Below are positions 46,641 through 58,760 of a stretch of 64,000 nucleotides of DNA, in pieces; position 1 is the first letter of the stretch, and every line of letters starts with the position of its first letter. Source of the DNA: Takakia lepidozioides (lineage: Eukaryota; Streptophyta; Takakiopsida; Takakiales; Takakiaceae); contig CM060734.1 in NCBI GenBank assembly GCA_030704615.1, positions 46,144,042-46,208,041 on the forward strand, in the 5' to 3' direction. The notes beneath the pieces are model-generated. The model saw only the letters and a list, made by a program, of their open reading frames with translations. It was not told the DNA's origin and did not search any database. Position numbers and translations under genes: made by a program.

Positions 46641-48280
46641 CTTTACGTGGGTGGGATAGAAGGTCTGAGCTGGCGGCGGCCACTCTTCAAGCCAGACTGA
46701 CGTCCTCGATCAGTTATCTGCTAACCAAAACAGCATTGAAGTTTGTTTGAGCAGGTTGTGGCCTGTTGTTTCAAGCGATACTTGTAGAACTCTGGGGGCT
46801 CTTAGCTGCCTGCTTGTGGTTTTCACAAACACGTTGAAGATCACCACACTAAAGACAAAAGCCCACAAAGGGGGTCATTTGGATTGATTGGTGGTCAAAT
46901 CAAGCAGAGCTAGCTACCACAAGACAAAGGGATGGTGGATGGATATTAGAGGAATGCTCTAGTTGGTCCAACAGTTCATTAAAGTTTCAAGACAGGTGGT
47001 GCAATGCTGGTGGGATGGTAGATTATGGTCGGACAAGCTTCCATGTGTTCTCAAATATTTTCTTAAGTTGGAATGTTTTGTTTGTGCACCACGCAGAGCA
47101 AGATCCCAGACTTGCAGAAATACTACTCGTCAACAAAGGCTGCAGCAATCACAAGTGGGCAAATTTCTTATGCTCCCGCAGTCCTTGCACATATCAAGCA
47201 ATATTCATAGAATTGCCTGGGCAGGAGTTCATCTCAGATCCTTCCCACTTGCGGGACTACAGGTCTGACAAGGTAAGGGTATCTTCAGAGGTGGTGGAAG
47301 GACTTGCAACTGAAGCTCACATGCTTTGTCATTTTGTCAGATTGCATTGCAGTCATTGTTAGTAACAGCATGCCTAAAACTAAAGATGATGATGTGGACT
47401 GGATGTACTCCAATGTACTGGCTTGAGAATGAGTTTGCTCCTTGTCTTGAAAAAAACAACAATAGTGAATCCCCATTGCTGTGAGTAGATTGTTCTTCCT
47501 TGTGAGCAGGGCAGGAAATTGGTTGGTCAAGGTTGGTCCTTGTCATTTGATCACAGAAAAGTTCCAAGAGCACCAGACTTCAGACATAACTGCGACAAGG
47601 AGGTCCATTGGGATGGACAGTTGGTCAAACCCTCCTTGGGAAATGAAATGAAATGGTGTTGTATAACGTCCGCAGAAAGTTCATAGAGCTTACGGGACAA
47701 AATGGAAGAAAACATGAGAAAGTAGGGCTAATAAAGACCAATCACAATCTGGTGGTCCTTCTACTGGCCAAGGTCGCCATCGAGCTCAAGACCAAGAATA
47801 CAACAGGTGATGCTCTGATAGTACACGGGTGTTAATTCAAATATATGTAGCTCTCACAGCTTAATTCCAATGTAGATAACTGCAGCAATTTTTGTAACCC
47901 TTTCCAGATATAGTACAACGCCTTTCCTCATGAAGAGATCTTTCTTTGAAGTATACGAGCTTTGATATATCATGAGAGTGAATGTGAATGTCGGTACCTT
48001 AGAGTTTTGCATCAATCAGGATGCCAGTGTTGAACCAGACAGACATGTTTGTTGACACATCAGACTGGGTGGATGAGTAGTACGTTTTCTGGAATTCCAT
48101 CATCGGAGCTTTGAGTGGGGGACGGCCATAGTCTCACCAGCTCTAGTTCCTTCGATTCTTTCGAATGCATGCTTGATTCTCTCTAGTAGTGGCCTCTTAG
48201 GGAAAATTGCTTTGGTCAATGTCTGCACTCCAAACTCGGGGGAACGAACGAGTTGTGCTCTAGGACCTGCATTGGATTCT
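46641..48280. other. Spacer with dispersed repeat copy 2
   Basis: At 47630-47720 lies the second copy of the repeat also found at 11550 (GAAATGAAATGAAATGGTGT, TGTATAACGTCCGCAGAAAG, AGAGCTTACGGGAC). No gene is recognised. Confidence 0.45.
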
Positions 48281-48289
48281 AGGGGGAGA

Positions 48290-49560
48290 CCTAAACATGG
48301 TTGAGGTGGCGGTAGATCGTTTTGGATCCAATAGTGATATCTCTGATCTCGAAAGAAACGCCTGGGATTTCCTATGCATGTCGGTTGGCTTGCTAGATGC
48401 CTCTCCCCCACAACCTGGTGAGCTGCAATTCACCTGGTCTAATAATAGGGACCCACCCGACCTTTGTTTAGCACGACTTGATAGCTTTTATTGTTCTGCT
48501 GCCTTGTTAAATTGGTCCAAAACAAGTTCCATCAAGTCCTATCTTGCCAGATTTTGAGCATGCCACAGTTGAAATTTCCTTCCACACCCCTGGGGCCTGG
48601 CCCAGGTGAAGGGGTTACTTTGAACTGCACCCGTCTATCTTGAAGGATCCTGCAGTAATCCAAACTTTGAAAGAAGCCTGGACTACTGCGGGAACCATTT
48701 CTCCTCACTTGCTACTCGTCTTTGCCTGGCTTTAATGAGGAAGTATTTTGTCATTTTTTCTCCCCCTAAGGACCAGTTAACTCCGACTTTAATTCTGGAG
48801 TGCTGTTACTTGGAGTGCAGAAGAATTGACAAGTTTCTTTGGGCTGCTTTGTAAGATAGCATAGTTTGTGGCCCCTCTCTAGCCAATTGTAATTGATATT
48901 GACATACTTCGAGACATTTAGTCAGAGCCTTCTCCTTCCTAGCAGACTCCTCTGCTTTATTCCTGGATCACTCCTAACAAAGTTTCCAGAGAAAGATTGG
49001 TCGTCCCCTGCTTGACAATTTGGGTGCCTCATTCTCCGACCCTAGAATCATCTCTAACATGGCCGCGGACCACTTCAAAGAGCTTTTTGGAAGGTGAGGG
49101 CCTTCTCCTCAAAACGACGAGGCCAGAAGAATCCTCATTCAAAACATACCTTCCTCCTTATCTGCCTCTGACCAAGTTAATACTCCCAAAACCATCAGAA
49201 ATGATCAAACAGGCTTCATGAAGATTGCCTGATTTTGGACAACATTCTCTTGGCTTACAAGGCTCTCCACAGAGCCACCCAAAATAATTTTAATACATGA
49301 TTTTGAGAAAACTTTTGACTCAATTTACTGGGAATTTCTGTTAAAGGCTTTACCAAAATCCAGTTTCCTGAGCCCTTTCTCTCTTGGATTAAGATCCCTT
49401 TGTCATCTCCCTTGAGTAAGGTAATGGTGAACGTTACTATCTCCCAATTTTTGGATAAGTCTGACAAGGATGCCTGTTGGCTCCCTTCCTCATTCTCAAA
49501 GCTTGGGACACTTATTGACATTTGCAGATTAAGGGTCAGGTGCAAACTGACAGATCACTG
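48290..49560 (+). mobile_element. L1-like LINE fragment, endonuclease and reverse transcriptase remnants
   Basis: The end of an apurinic-type endonuclease is visible at 48297-48557 (GELQFTWSNNRDPPD, ARLDSFYCS), followed after degraded sequence by a reverse transcriptase remnant near 49190-49370 (NDQTGFMK, then DFEKTFDSIYWEFLLKAL). Several frameshifts and stops separate them. It is a different family from the LINE at 45480, whose zinc-knuckle end is not seen here. Confidence 0.7.
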
Positions 49561-49681
49561 ACATTCCATATTAGGGTGATTGACGGTAAGGCCAAAGCAA
49601 ACCCAGTAACCCTGCAAGCCCAAGAACGGTGGTGGGTCTTGAATGGACTTGGATGAACCGTGAATGCTCCCCGTTCCTTGC

Positions 49682-50131
49682 TTAGAGCATGGCCAGCAGC
49701 GGCCATTTCAGACGCGCCAACTCCATTCTGCCGTGGCCGGCGGTTTCGGGGCTCTCCCCGCGTCCCCAGCAGCACCACCCCACTCCTGATAGTGCCGGCC
49801 ATCTCGCAAATCCGCACTTCAAACACGGCATCTAGAATTCTGTTGCCGTCCCCCAAACCCCCCCCCACGGCAACGTCTTATCCGGGCATTCTCGCCCACA
49901 TGTGTTGACAGGTGGCACGGTAGGTGGCAGGGCCCACAAGTCAACGTAACCATCTCAGCCGGGCGCGCATCTCAGCCGTGCACCGGGGAGGGGGGTTTTG
50001 CCGTGGGAGGCTGCCATGCTGTTGGCCTTCACACCAGCTACCACACTACTATATGGGCTCCGGGCCAAAAATGGGCTAGTATAATGCGGTTGGCGCGTCT
50101 GTTTACCGTGCCACTGCTGGTCATGCTCTTA
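49682..50131. mobile_element. Harbinger-type MITE, 444 bp
   Basis: Inverted ends GAGCATGGCCAGCAGCGGCC (from 49685) and CCACTGCTGGTCATGCTC (to 50128), flanked on both sides by TTA, the target duplication used by PIF/Harbinger elements. The interior is GC-rich, with CCGTCCCCCAAACCCCCCCC near 49850 facing GGGGAGGGGGGTTTTGCCGT near 49990. No transposase frame. Confidence 0.75.
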
Positions 50132-51600
50132 CTCTATCAAGCCGGGCTACTCAACTCATGTGCCTCCCTCAATCATGCCCAGCCTTATTTCGTAATCTAG
50201 GATTAGCCTCAAGGGAGGCCTTGTCCCTACAAGACAGGGCACATTAATGTGCCATTAATGGGATTCTGCCATTAATGCCAAGAGCCAGCCCTTTCCTGGG
50301 CATGCATGCATGCCCTACCGTGCTTTATGAGCCCCCCCCCATGCTCCATGCTCCACCGCATATTTGTTATCCATGGATGAATTTAGAGGAATGAATTTGG
50401 ATGGATGAGGTTAGGGTCTTTTAGGGCGGCGGTTGCTTTAGGGTTTTGTTTGTTTGGAGGGCGGTGGATGGGTTAGTGAGTTCTTTGCAAACTAGGTGAG
50501 TTCCTTGGATTATGTTTGCATTGTGAATGTATTATATGTAAGTTGGCAAAGTTCTTCCAAACATATTAAGCTATATCATTCAAGTGGTATACTAGGGAAA
50601 CCTCGACCACGCTTTCCTCCAGACATATTAACAATGTCGGGCGCCTAAGCATCGTGCCACAATAAGTGATACAGAAATGGTGAAAAGAGGTGAACCCACT
50701 CTATCACGTTATATAAGTCAAGCCAATGGCACATTTGCTAAAGGACTCCACCAGACAGACCTCACCCACGTTCCATCTCAAGTACTAGAGCTATGGCGGC
50801 GAGAGAGACCTCGGAAGGCTCGACTAGAAGAAGACTAGTCTTCTTGCACATCACGTGGAGATAAGCCTCTCCACATCCCAAGTAAGGTTCGTCATCTCAC
50901 TTGGCACCTGGAACCAAATGAAATCCCAATGCCAACAAAAATACAAATATAAATGTATAAAATCCTAATTAGCTAGCAATAACTATTTCTAATTAATCAC
51001 AAATAAAACCATGACAGCTGTCGTGCACTTAAGCATCGTGCCACAAAATACATCGTTGTCCAACCACACTTCCTAGCATATAGTCATAGAAAACTATGCC
51101 ACGATCCCCCCCCAGCTAGTGATTAGATCCCTCTAACACCAGATAGCTAGCAAGTATCTTCCCCAATAAGATCATCGCTTAGTCTTCAATCGCACAAGTC
51201 CCAGTGTCTGAAGTTGATAGATCAAGAGGTCGGGTGCAAAAGTAATCCCATCGTTAGTCGCATTCCTGCAATCTAGGATCTTCAGTCGAGTATCCATGGC
51301 GTTGAAGCCCTACCAGCTAGACCTTGGATTACTTGTCCACCTCACAATTGTTATACCCACTACCTCTATCCAATGCACCGTGGGCAAAACCATTCTCCGA
51401 TAGGAACCTCCTCAAGTGGCGGTGTCAAGCATCTCATATGTCACCCCCTTGGGCATTTGTTACACACCAGCATGGTTGCGGCACCACCAGCATGCCCATA
51501 TAGCATGCAACGCAACCCTGCAAGTACCACTGCAAGGTTGGAATCTATCTTCTCATCCACGTGTGGAAGGTGACATGCAGGCGCACAATTGCGCACATGG
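50132..51600. other. Spacer or outer part of the Ty3 element
   Basis: Two copies of TAAGCATCGTGCCACAA occur near 50647 and 51031, about 385 bp apart. This could be the 3' noncoding part of the Ty3 element next to it, but no long terminal repeat pair was identified. A C-run lies at 50333-50341. Confidence 0.35.
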
Positions 51601-54430
51601 TCATTTCATACCATGTCATCTCGACCCTCCAAAATCAACACTCCAGAAGGCAACACCTCCCTGACTCTTAGAATCACACGTCTTGCTGTGACATCCAAGG
51701 TCGTAGGCACTGTCTGCTGCAAATACGCATAGTCCCCATGGTGGAAACGCCGAACACCTGGCCGATATCCCCCTCCACGTATAGTGCTGTACCTCAATGT
51801 GTCTTGGTGTTGGGCAATAGCAAGGTTCTCACATAGGCATGACTCTCCTGAACAACTCTACCCGCTGGGCACATGCTTGTGTCCACACATCCGGATCATT
51901 TAGATTGAGGACTACCGCAGCCTCCTTGCAAATAGATGTAGACAAATCTGGCTCTCGGCCGAAGAGAAGGAAATAAGGTGAGAATGAGGCAAGTGATGTT
52001 TGTTTGTTGAACCTATAGCCCATAGCCGACCAAGGTAACTGAACGTCTCAATCTCCCAGGTGTCCCTTTTGCAAACCGTACTTGCGCAAACCCTTCTTGA
52101 CTGTTTGAACAACTCTCTCCGCCAAACCATTAACCTCGGGATGATCCCGAGAAATAGTGCGGTGATCTATCAAGGATTGCTCACACAAAGTTTGAAACTC
52201 CCCCAAGAACTCTCTCCCTTCGTCCGTGAGTACCTTGGCTGGAGCACCAAATCGACTAAGTACTCGATGTAAGAATGCATACGCAACCCCCTCATTTGGT
52301 TTGTCAAGCAATGTCACCTGCTCAATCCATTTGGAAAAGTATTCCACCATCACTAGCATATACTTATTATGGCGAATCATTAGTGGGCCTGCGAAGTTAA
52401 GACTCCAACAATAGCCCAAACCCATAATAGGTAAATGATGCAATTGTGGGCAGTTAAAAAGAAGCCCGCACTCTATCACAAGTTGATAAAGAACGTCCGC
52501 AGGAGATGCAAATGAAATGGTGCTTGAGATGAAGGACGAGAATCAGACCGTCAGAAGAAGATAGCACACAACCCACCATAACTACACTACAAACAACATC
52601 AGTTGCAATACTGTAAGATCATTGCAACGCCTTTCAATCTCACAGGGAAGGCTTTGAAGATCGAAGACACGAGCGGGGAATCCATATGCAACACCAGGGC
52701 TTTCAATGGAATCGGAGGCGGGAAATGAAATCCAACTTTTCTCTTCCAGACGTGACGTCATTATTTTGGGTGATATCTAGAAGACTTTACTCAAATTCTT
52801 TATTCTGCCATTCATTTGAACCCTCAAGCTCGTATATTTTGTGAATCTGGTTCCTGATTGTCAACAAATTTCTAGGACCAGCATAGTTGTGTAATCAACC
52901 CTTGATCTGCGTCCCTAGCGACGTTGGAGTTTGATTGAGGGACTATGCCACTTCTGAGATCATTGGGTCTCCCATCTTTGACACCCGAGGTGTTGGCATT
53001 CTTTGCTTCCAAAGACATCATCTCAGGTCCGCACAAACTATCACTTGGAAACAGCCATAGTGTTGAAAACTCCCTTCGCATCCTCGATGCACCCACATTT
53101 TGCATACATGTCCACCAACGTATTGTTCAGAATGACATTTGGTAGAATTTCAGCTCTGAAGATGTCGCCATGGATCTCTTTCCCCTTTTCCAGAGCTGCC
53201 AGGGCAGTGTTCATAATAACATTTGGTACAATTCCAGCTTTGATGATACCCCATGCACCTCGTTGCCCTTGTCATGCACCCACAATTTGGGTCTGATGTC
53301 CACCAAGGTATGGTTCAGAATGACATTTGATACACTTCCAGCTCACCATACACTTTGCCACTAACTGCTGCACATCCGTGTGTATGCCCCGCCACCAGTA
53401 TTGTCCTTGCAGCAAACTATGAGTGCGTCGCACCCCAAAATATCCCAACTCCTCATGGGCATGGCGTACCAATCGCGCTCGTTGTGTTGGATGAGGCACA
53501 ATCCTCACTTGTCCATCCTCCCATACTCGGAGTAGGTGAGTCCTCTCCCACTTGAACCTCTTGGCTCATTATAGGATCCGATCTCTCTCCTTAGCAATCA
53601 CACTGGCTGCTGTCTCTCCGGTACGAAGGTAGGCCAACACTGCTGCATATTCATGCACATCCTTAACACCACCAAGCTCTTCACTGATCTCTGGATTGTC
53701 ATGCACACTATCTACATGACCAATCGCATGGGATGGACCAGCTTGAGATCCCATTGCTAGAATGCACAAAAAGGAAGATGCATATCATCCTGGCACCATC
53801 TCCTTATCTGTCTCACCACATGTCACCGAGCTCCAGTATCATCGTGTCTGCTTGTGCATGGATTACAACTCAACCCATCCGCATCCCGATTGACGATACC
53901 GACTCGATGCACCACATGGAAGTCGTATTCTTGAAGCATAAGTGCCCACCGTGCAAGCTTCCCTGTAAGCTTGTCTGACTCCATCAACCACTTCCATGGT
54001 TGGTGATCTGTGATAAGGGTGAGGAGGTTGTCATAGAAGTAGTATCTGAAATGTGTCACTACCTATAATGCAGCTAGACACTCCATTTCATATGAATAAT
54101 ACTTCGCTTCGGCATCATTGTTCGAGCGGCTAGCATATACCACAACAAACTCTATTCTTTCATCATCCACCTATGTGATCACTTGTCCAATCCCCAGCAT
54201 ACTCCAATCCATATGTAGCTGCCCCCAAATAGGCCGCCTCAAAATAGGTGCAGAAATCAATCGAGCCTTGAGTTCTTCAAAGGCTTCCTCCTGCTCCTCC
54301 TCCCACTGCCACTCCTGATCCACCTTGGTCAACTTGGTAAGAGCCTTTGCAATACTGCTAAATCATTGACAAACCATCGATAGTAGTTTGTCAACTCCAT
54401 GAAAACCCGAACTCTGATACGAGTTAGTTG
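51600..54430 (-). mobile_element. Ty3-type retrotransposon fragment (degenerate)
   Basis: Minus-strand order is that of a Ty3 pol: end of reverse transcriptase (ELTNYYRWFVND near 54400), RNase H (WSMLGIGQV to DADGLSCNP, 54230-53840), the His-Cys finger of integrase (HEELGYFGVRRTHSLLQGQY, 53508-53350), the integrase core (FGAPAKVLTDEGREFLGEF, HPEVNGLAERVVQTVKK, 52479-52060), and a C-terminal region (TIRGGGYRPGVRR, VLPSGVLILEGRD, 51797-51606). Stops at 54171-54173 (TAG), near 54080 (TAG) and 51606-51608 (TGA) interrupt it. The integrase is split by ~800 bp of foreign sequence at 52490-53345. The gag, protease and most of the reverse transcriptase are missing, so the copy is dead. Confidence 0.85.
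53050..53345 (-). pseudogene. PPR gene fragment inside the Ty3 integrase region
   Basis: The minus strand reads LEKGKEIHGDIFRAEILPN, then VILNNTLVDMYAKCGCIEDA and KGVFNTM before a stop near 53050. This is the typical PLS-class pentatricopeptide pattern of plant organellar RNA-binding proteins. A second, more decayed copy (VSNVILNHTLVDI) follows at 53290-53345 in another frame, about 190 bp away, so at least one repeat unit was duplicated. The element's own finger region runs straight into it. Only two or so repeats are present, so it cannot encode a working PPR protein. Confidence 0.75.
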
Positions 54431-55540
54431 TAGCACTTGTGGTTTTTGCTTGAGAATGAGAGAAACCAAGTTGTTATGCAAGGAGCACCGTGGAGCTCTT
54501 GGTTGTTAGAAGCGGAGGCGATGTGGGTTATGAGGTGGTAGACCTTGGCATTCAATCTTCAGCTTCAGAGATGAAAGCACCATGTTGTAGGGTTGGAACA
54601 GGAGCTAAGAGGTGCGGCAAGGCCATGGAATGTGCACCTAGGATTTCAGAGCTTGAAAGAAGAGCTTTTGCACCACAAGAGGAGTGTCTTGTGGCTGGAA
54701 ATGTAAGCCTTAGGGTTTCAGGAGCTTGGCAAGGGCTGTGGAGTGCTTAGTCTTGTCTTAGAGAGCATCAAGGAGCTAAGGAGCCAAGATAGGGGGCTGA
54801 TACCTCTTGTGTGAAAAGGTTGCATGTGTGGAGCATGTATTCAGCTCATTGAAGCTTCCATCTTCAAGCTTGGAAGGCAAGCAAGAAAGGAAAGAAGGGG
54901 TTGGTTTCCCTGTAGGGCATGTGTGGAGCATGCTTCCAGCCCGCTGAAACGTGTATTTTCAGGTTGGTGGGTGCAAGAAAGAAAGCAAAGGGGCTGATTC
55001 TCTGGTGGTGAGAGTGGGGCATGTGTGGAGCATGCCTTCAGTCCGTTGGGCTTTTGTTTTCAAGCTTTAGAGAACTAGAAAGAAGGTAAGGGGCTAATCT
55101 GCTCTTATGTGATAGTCCGACACTTGTAGAGCGTGTTCTGAGTTGGGGTTTCAACCTCAAGCCTAGATAGAGCATGGCTCTTGAAGTGGCAGGTGTAGGG
55201 GGCTGGAATAGGCTCTAAGACAGATGCTATGGCCAAGGGAAACGCTTGAATGAGTGCTCACAAGGGCTGGAAACCAGCAAGGCTTGGTTGTTTGCCATTG
55301 AGTTTAATGGCGTGTTTGGGGAATCTAAGTGAGAAAGAAGGCTTGGTTTGTGGCAACCATCTTCCTCATGGCGTAGGGCTATTATTGGTGGTGTGTGGGA
55401 GTTGAAAGAGCAAGAATACCTTGCTGATTTCTTCACAGCCACCATAGCTCGGTGCAAAGAAGCCTAGAGTCCAAGAGACACAAACCCTAGTTTGGCGTGG
55501 CTAAACCCCTTGGAGAAATGGCTAAACTGTCATGAGTGGC
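54431..55540. repeat. Region with four ~105-120-bp tandem units
   Basis: From about 54800 to 55190 a unit starting GCATGTGTGGAGCATG is repeated (near 54820, 54918, 55018, with a worn copy near 55125). Each is followed by CAG(C/T)C(C/T)GTTG-like sequence, TTTTCAAGCTT and an AAGAAAGNAAG run. Open + strand codons at 54490-54750 match nothing known. It separates two Ty3 elements. Confidence 0.6.
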
Positions 55541-55544
55541 CTCT

Positions 55545-55983
55545 GGGGCTGTGACAGGCTGTGATGGGCTGTGAAAGGCTGTGGTGGGCTGTGACAGGCT
55601 GTGCCCTGTGGCCTGTGGGGCTGTGATGGGTTGTGATGGGCTGTGACAGGCTGTGCCATGTGGCCTGTGGGGCTGTGACGGGCTGTGGCGGGCTGTGTCA
55701 GGCTGTGCCCAGGGGCCTGTGGGGTTGTGACGGGCTGTGAGGGGCTGTGACAGGCTGTGGCGGGCTGTGACAGGTTGTGCCCTGTGGCCTGTGGGGCTAT
55801 GAGGGGCTGTGATAGGCTGCCATGTGGCCTGTGGGGCTGTGACGGGCTGTGACAGGCTGTGGCGAGCTGTGACGGGCTGTGAGGGGCTTGACAGGCTGTG
55901 TCCTGTGCCCTGTGGGGCTGTGACGGGCTATGAGGGGCTGTGACAGGCTGTGGCGAGCTGTGACAGGCTGTGAGGGGTTGTTG
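55545..55983. repeat. G-rich 10-bp minisatellite (GCTGTGACGG) with higher-order units
   Basis: Units GCTGTGACAG, GCTGTGATGG, GCTGTGGCGG and GCTGTGAGGG run for about 440 bp, interrupted roughly every 40-80 bp by CCTGTGGCCTGTGGGG-like blocks (near 55600, 55655, 55710, 55780, 55825 and 55900). G tracts at 55712-55715, 55721-55724, 55732-55734 and 55741-55744 have loops of 5, 7 and 6 bases, so G-quadruplexes are possible on the + strand. It starts within 20 bp of the stop codon of the chromodomain Ty3 element. Confidence 0.9.
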
Positions 55984-55989
55984 ATGTCC

Positions 55990-58760
55990 CCATCAACGCT
56001 TCTTTCGCTTTTGAGGTCGCCCTTCGAAAACAGCAACCGCCTCGGATGCGTTTCCCATTTCTGAGGCACGCACCCAAGATGCCTCCACATGATGATAGCC
56101 CTTCCATTTGACGAGGTACTCCGTTTCTCGGTTCTTGAACCTCCTTGACTTAAGTACTGCCTCCACCTCGTACTCAGGTTCATTTTCATGATCCAACAGC
56201 ACAGGTGGCGGACGCAACACTTGATGCCGATTCGGACACGCTTCATCTTTGAAGTAAGGCTTCAAAAGGGAGACGTGGAATACTGGATGCACCTTGCTGT
56301 TTGCCGGAAACTCCAATTCATATACATCCTCATTCATAACCTTCCAGATACGAAAGGGTCCCGCATACGGAGGTACGAACTTTGGACTCACTTCCGGAGG
56401 TAGTCGGAAATTCTTGATGTTCAACCAGACCTCCGTGCCTGCCTCAAACTTCACTTCCCTCCGCTTCCGATTCGCCTGCCTTTCATACCGTTTCCTAGTT
56501 TTGGCAATGTTGTACTTTGCGAGCTTCAACAAACGCTCGCGTTCTTCGAGTACCGCCGCTACTGCCGGTTCCTCAACGTCCTGGGCGGCCCAACTTGTCG
56601 GCACCAGAGGTGCTTTTCCATAGACCAATACGAAAGGGGAAACTCCCGTTGCGGAGTGTTCTGTGTTATTATAACAGAACTCTGCCGCGTCTAAGTGTTC
56701 CACCCAGTCTGTTTGGTCTGCCGACACGTAATTCCGCAAGATCTGCTTCACTACGGAATTCACTCTTTCCGTTTGGCCGTCGGTCGTAGGTCGGAAGGCG
56801 GTGCTCATTTACAGCCTCATCCCCATCTTCTTCCAAAGTGCCCTCCAAAATTTACTCGTAAACTTTGGATCGCGGTCCGAGACAATATCCTTCGGGACTC
56901 CATAATGCTTTAAGACGTGGGCGAAGTAAAGTCGCCCTGTTTCCTGCGCTGTTGTCGTCTCCTTGGTAGGGATGAAATGGCCCATTTTACTGAACCTATC
57001 CACCACCACCATGATTGCATCGAATCCTTTTGACAGCGGCATAGTAGTCATGAAATCCATCGAGACGTTTTCCCAAATCCCCTCTGGAATCGGCAAGGGT
57101 TGTAACAGCCCCGCTTGCTTTTTGTACTCGCTCCGGTTTTGTTGGCATGTGGTGCATGTCTTGACATACTCCTCTGCCTCCTCCCTCAGTTTGGGCCAGA
57201 AATACTCTTTCTTCAAGAGTGCCGCAGTGCGCTTGGCTCCGTCGTGGCCCGCAAGCGGGCTATCATGGCATTCTCTCAAGAGGCTATCTCTGATCCCTCC
57301 CTTCGGCACGTAGAGACGCTTTTGCTTATATCGGAGCAGTCCATTTTGCAAGTGGAACTGCGATTTAATCCCCATCCTCAAGTCCTCCATCACGGACTTC
57401 GCCAGCTCATCCTTCCGGCAAGCCTTCCGGATCTTCCTTTGGAGCGCCGTCTCGCCCCTGTACACCAACATAAGCTGCTGCTTTCTACTTAAAGCATCGG
57501 CCACCACGTTGTCACGTCCCGGTTTGTACTGGATATCCACGTCGAACACCGCTAAAGTATCTTGCCACCTAAGTTGTTGTTGGGACAACTTGGGCTACGT
57601 GGCAAAATACTTCACCGTGACATTGTCCGTGAACACCTTCACTGGGTTGGAACCAACATAGTGGCGCCAAAGCTCAAGACAGTGCACCACCGCCTTCATC
57701 TCTTTTTCGTGCGTCGGCCACCGTCGCTCCACTTCATTCAGTTTCTTACTTTCGTAAGCCACTGGACGTCCATCTTGCATCAGTACACCCCCAATCGCGA
57801 AGTCCGACGCATCTGTATGAATCTCGAACGGAAGATCGAACTCCGGGATTTTCAAGACTGGAGCTTCCGCCATCCGCTACTTCAATTCAGCAAAAGCTTG
57901 GCCATAAAAGGTGTTCCATGCCCAGACTTTGGATTTACACAGAAGGTCTGACAGCGGCCCCACGATCTTGGCGAAATTTCTCACATACTTCCGGTAATAG
58001 GAGGCAAGTCCTAGGAAGGATCGCACTCTCGGGACCGAAGTCGGAGGCTCCCAGTCCAAGATTGCCCTCACTTTCCTGTCATCCATTCTGATCCCATCCT
58101 GTGTAATCACATGCCCCAGGAACTCCACTTTTGTGACCCCGAATTCGCACTTTGAAGCTTTGGCATACAGCTTCCCTTCCCGCAATTTCTGGAACACCCT
58201 TTTGAGGTGCTCTAGGTGCTCCTCTTTTGTTTTCGAATACACCAAGATGTCGTCGATGTACACAATCACAAAGTCATCCAACCACTCCTAGAAAAGGCTG
58301 TTCATCAGCGTGCTAAAGGTCGCGAGAGCGTTGGTGAGTCCAAAAGGCATCACCAAGAACTCATATGAACCATACATTGTCCTACACGCGGTCTTCTCCT
58401 CATCTCCTTCCGCCACTCGAATTTGATGATAGCCGGAGCGCAGATCGATCTGGCTGAAATACTTTGCTCCTGCCAACCGATCGAAAAGGTCGTCGATCCT
58501 TGGCAAAGGGTACCGGTTTTTTATAGTCACCTTATTCAAAGCCCTATAATCGACACACATCCGCAGCGTCCCATCCTTCTTGTCTGCGAATAGCACCGGG
58601 GCTCCGTAAGGTGACTTACTCGGCCGGATGTACCCCTTTGACATTAGATCTTTGAGTTGAGTCTTGAGCTCGACCAACTCTCTGTGGCTCAACCGGTAGG
58701 GCCCCTTGGCAGGCGGTTCCGATCCCGGTATCACCTCAATCTTGTGGTCAACTCCTCGCC
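55990..58760 (-). mobile_element. Chromodomain Ty3 retrotransposon (chromovirus), degenerate pol
   Basis: Minus strand, 5' to 3': reverse transcriptase from about 58750 ([42 protein letters not shown]), RNase H (FEIHTDASDFAIGGVLMQDG; YKPGRDNVVADALSRK), integrase finger (HDSPLAGHDGAKRTAALLK..CTTCQQNRSEY), core (DRFSKMGHFIPT; STAFRPTTDGQTERVNS) and C-terminal chromodomain (EYEVEAVLKSRRFKNRETEY, LVKWKGYHH, SWVRASEM). Chromodomains direct integration to particular chromatin. Four in-frame stops break it: TAG near 58288, TAG at 57876, TAG at 57595-57597, and TAA at 56809-56811. Between them the reading frame is otherwise unbroken. The part upstream of the reverse transcriptase is replaced by a GC-rich array. 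Confidence 0.9.

Noticed and set aside
50640-51050. TAAGCATCGTGCCACAA direct repeats as LTRs of the Ty3 element
   Set aside because: The shared stretch is under 30 bp and no TG..CA ends, primer site or polypurine tract could be tied to it.
53272-53508. An intact integrase finger frame of 78 codons
   Set aside because: Its last third (WKCIKCHSEPYLGGH) is the PPR fragment read in another frame, not element sequence.
55797-56246. 149-codon minus frame with repeated TARHSPTGH-like peptides
   Set aside because: It is the G-rich minisatellite plus an out-of-frame part of the Ty3 pol.
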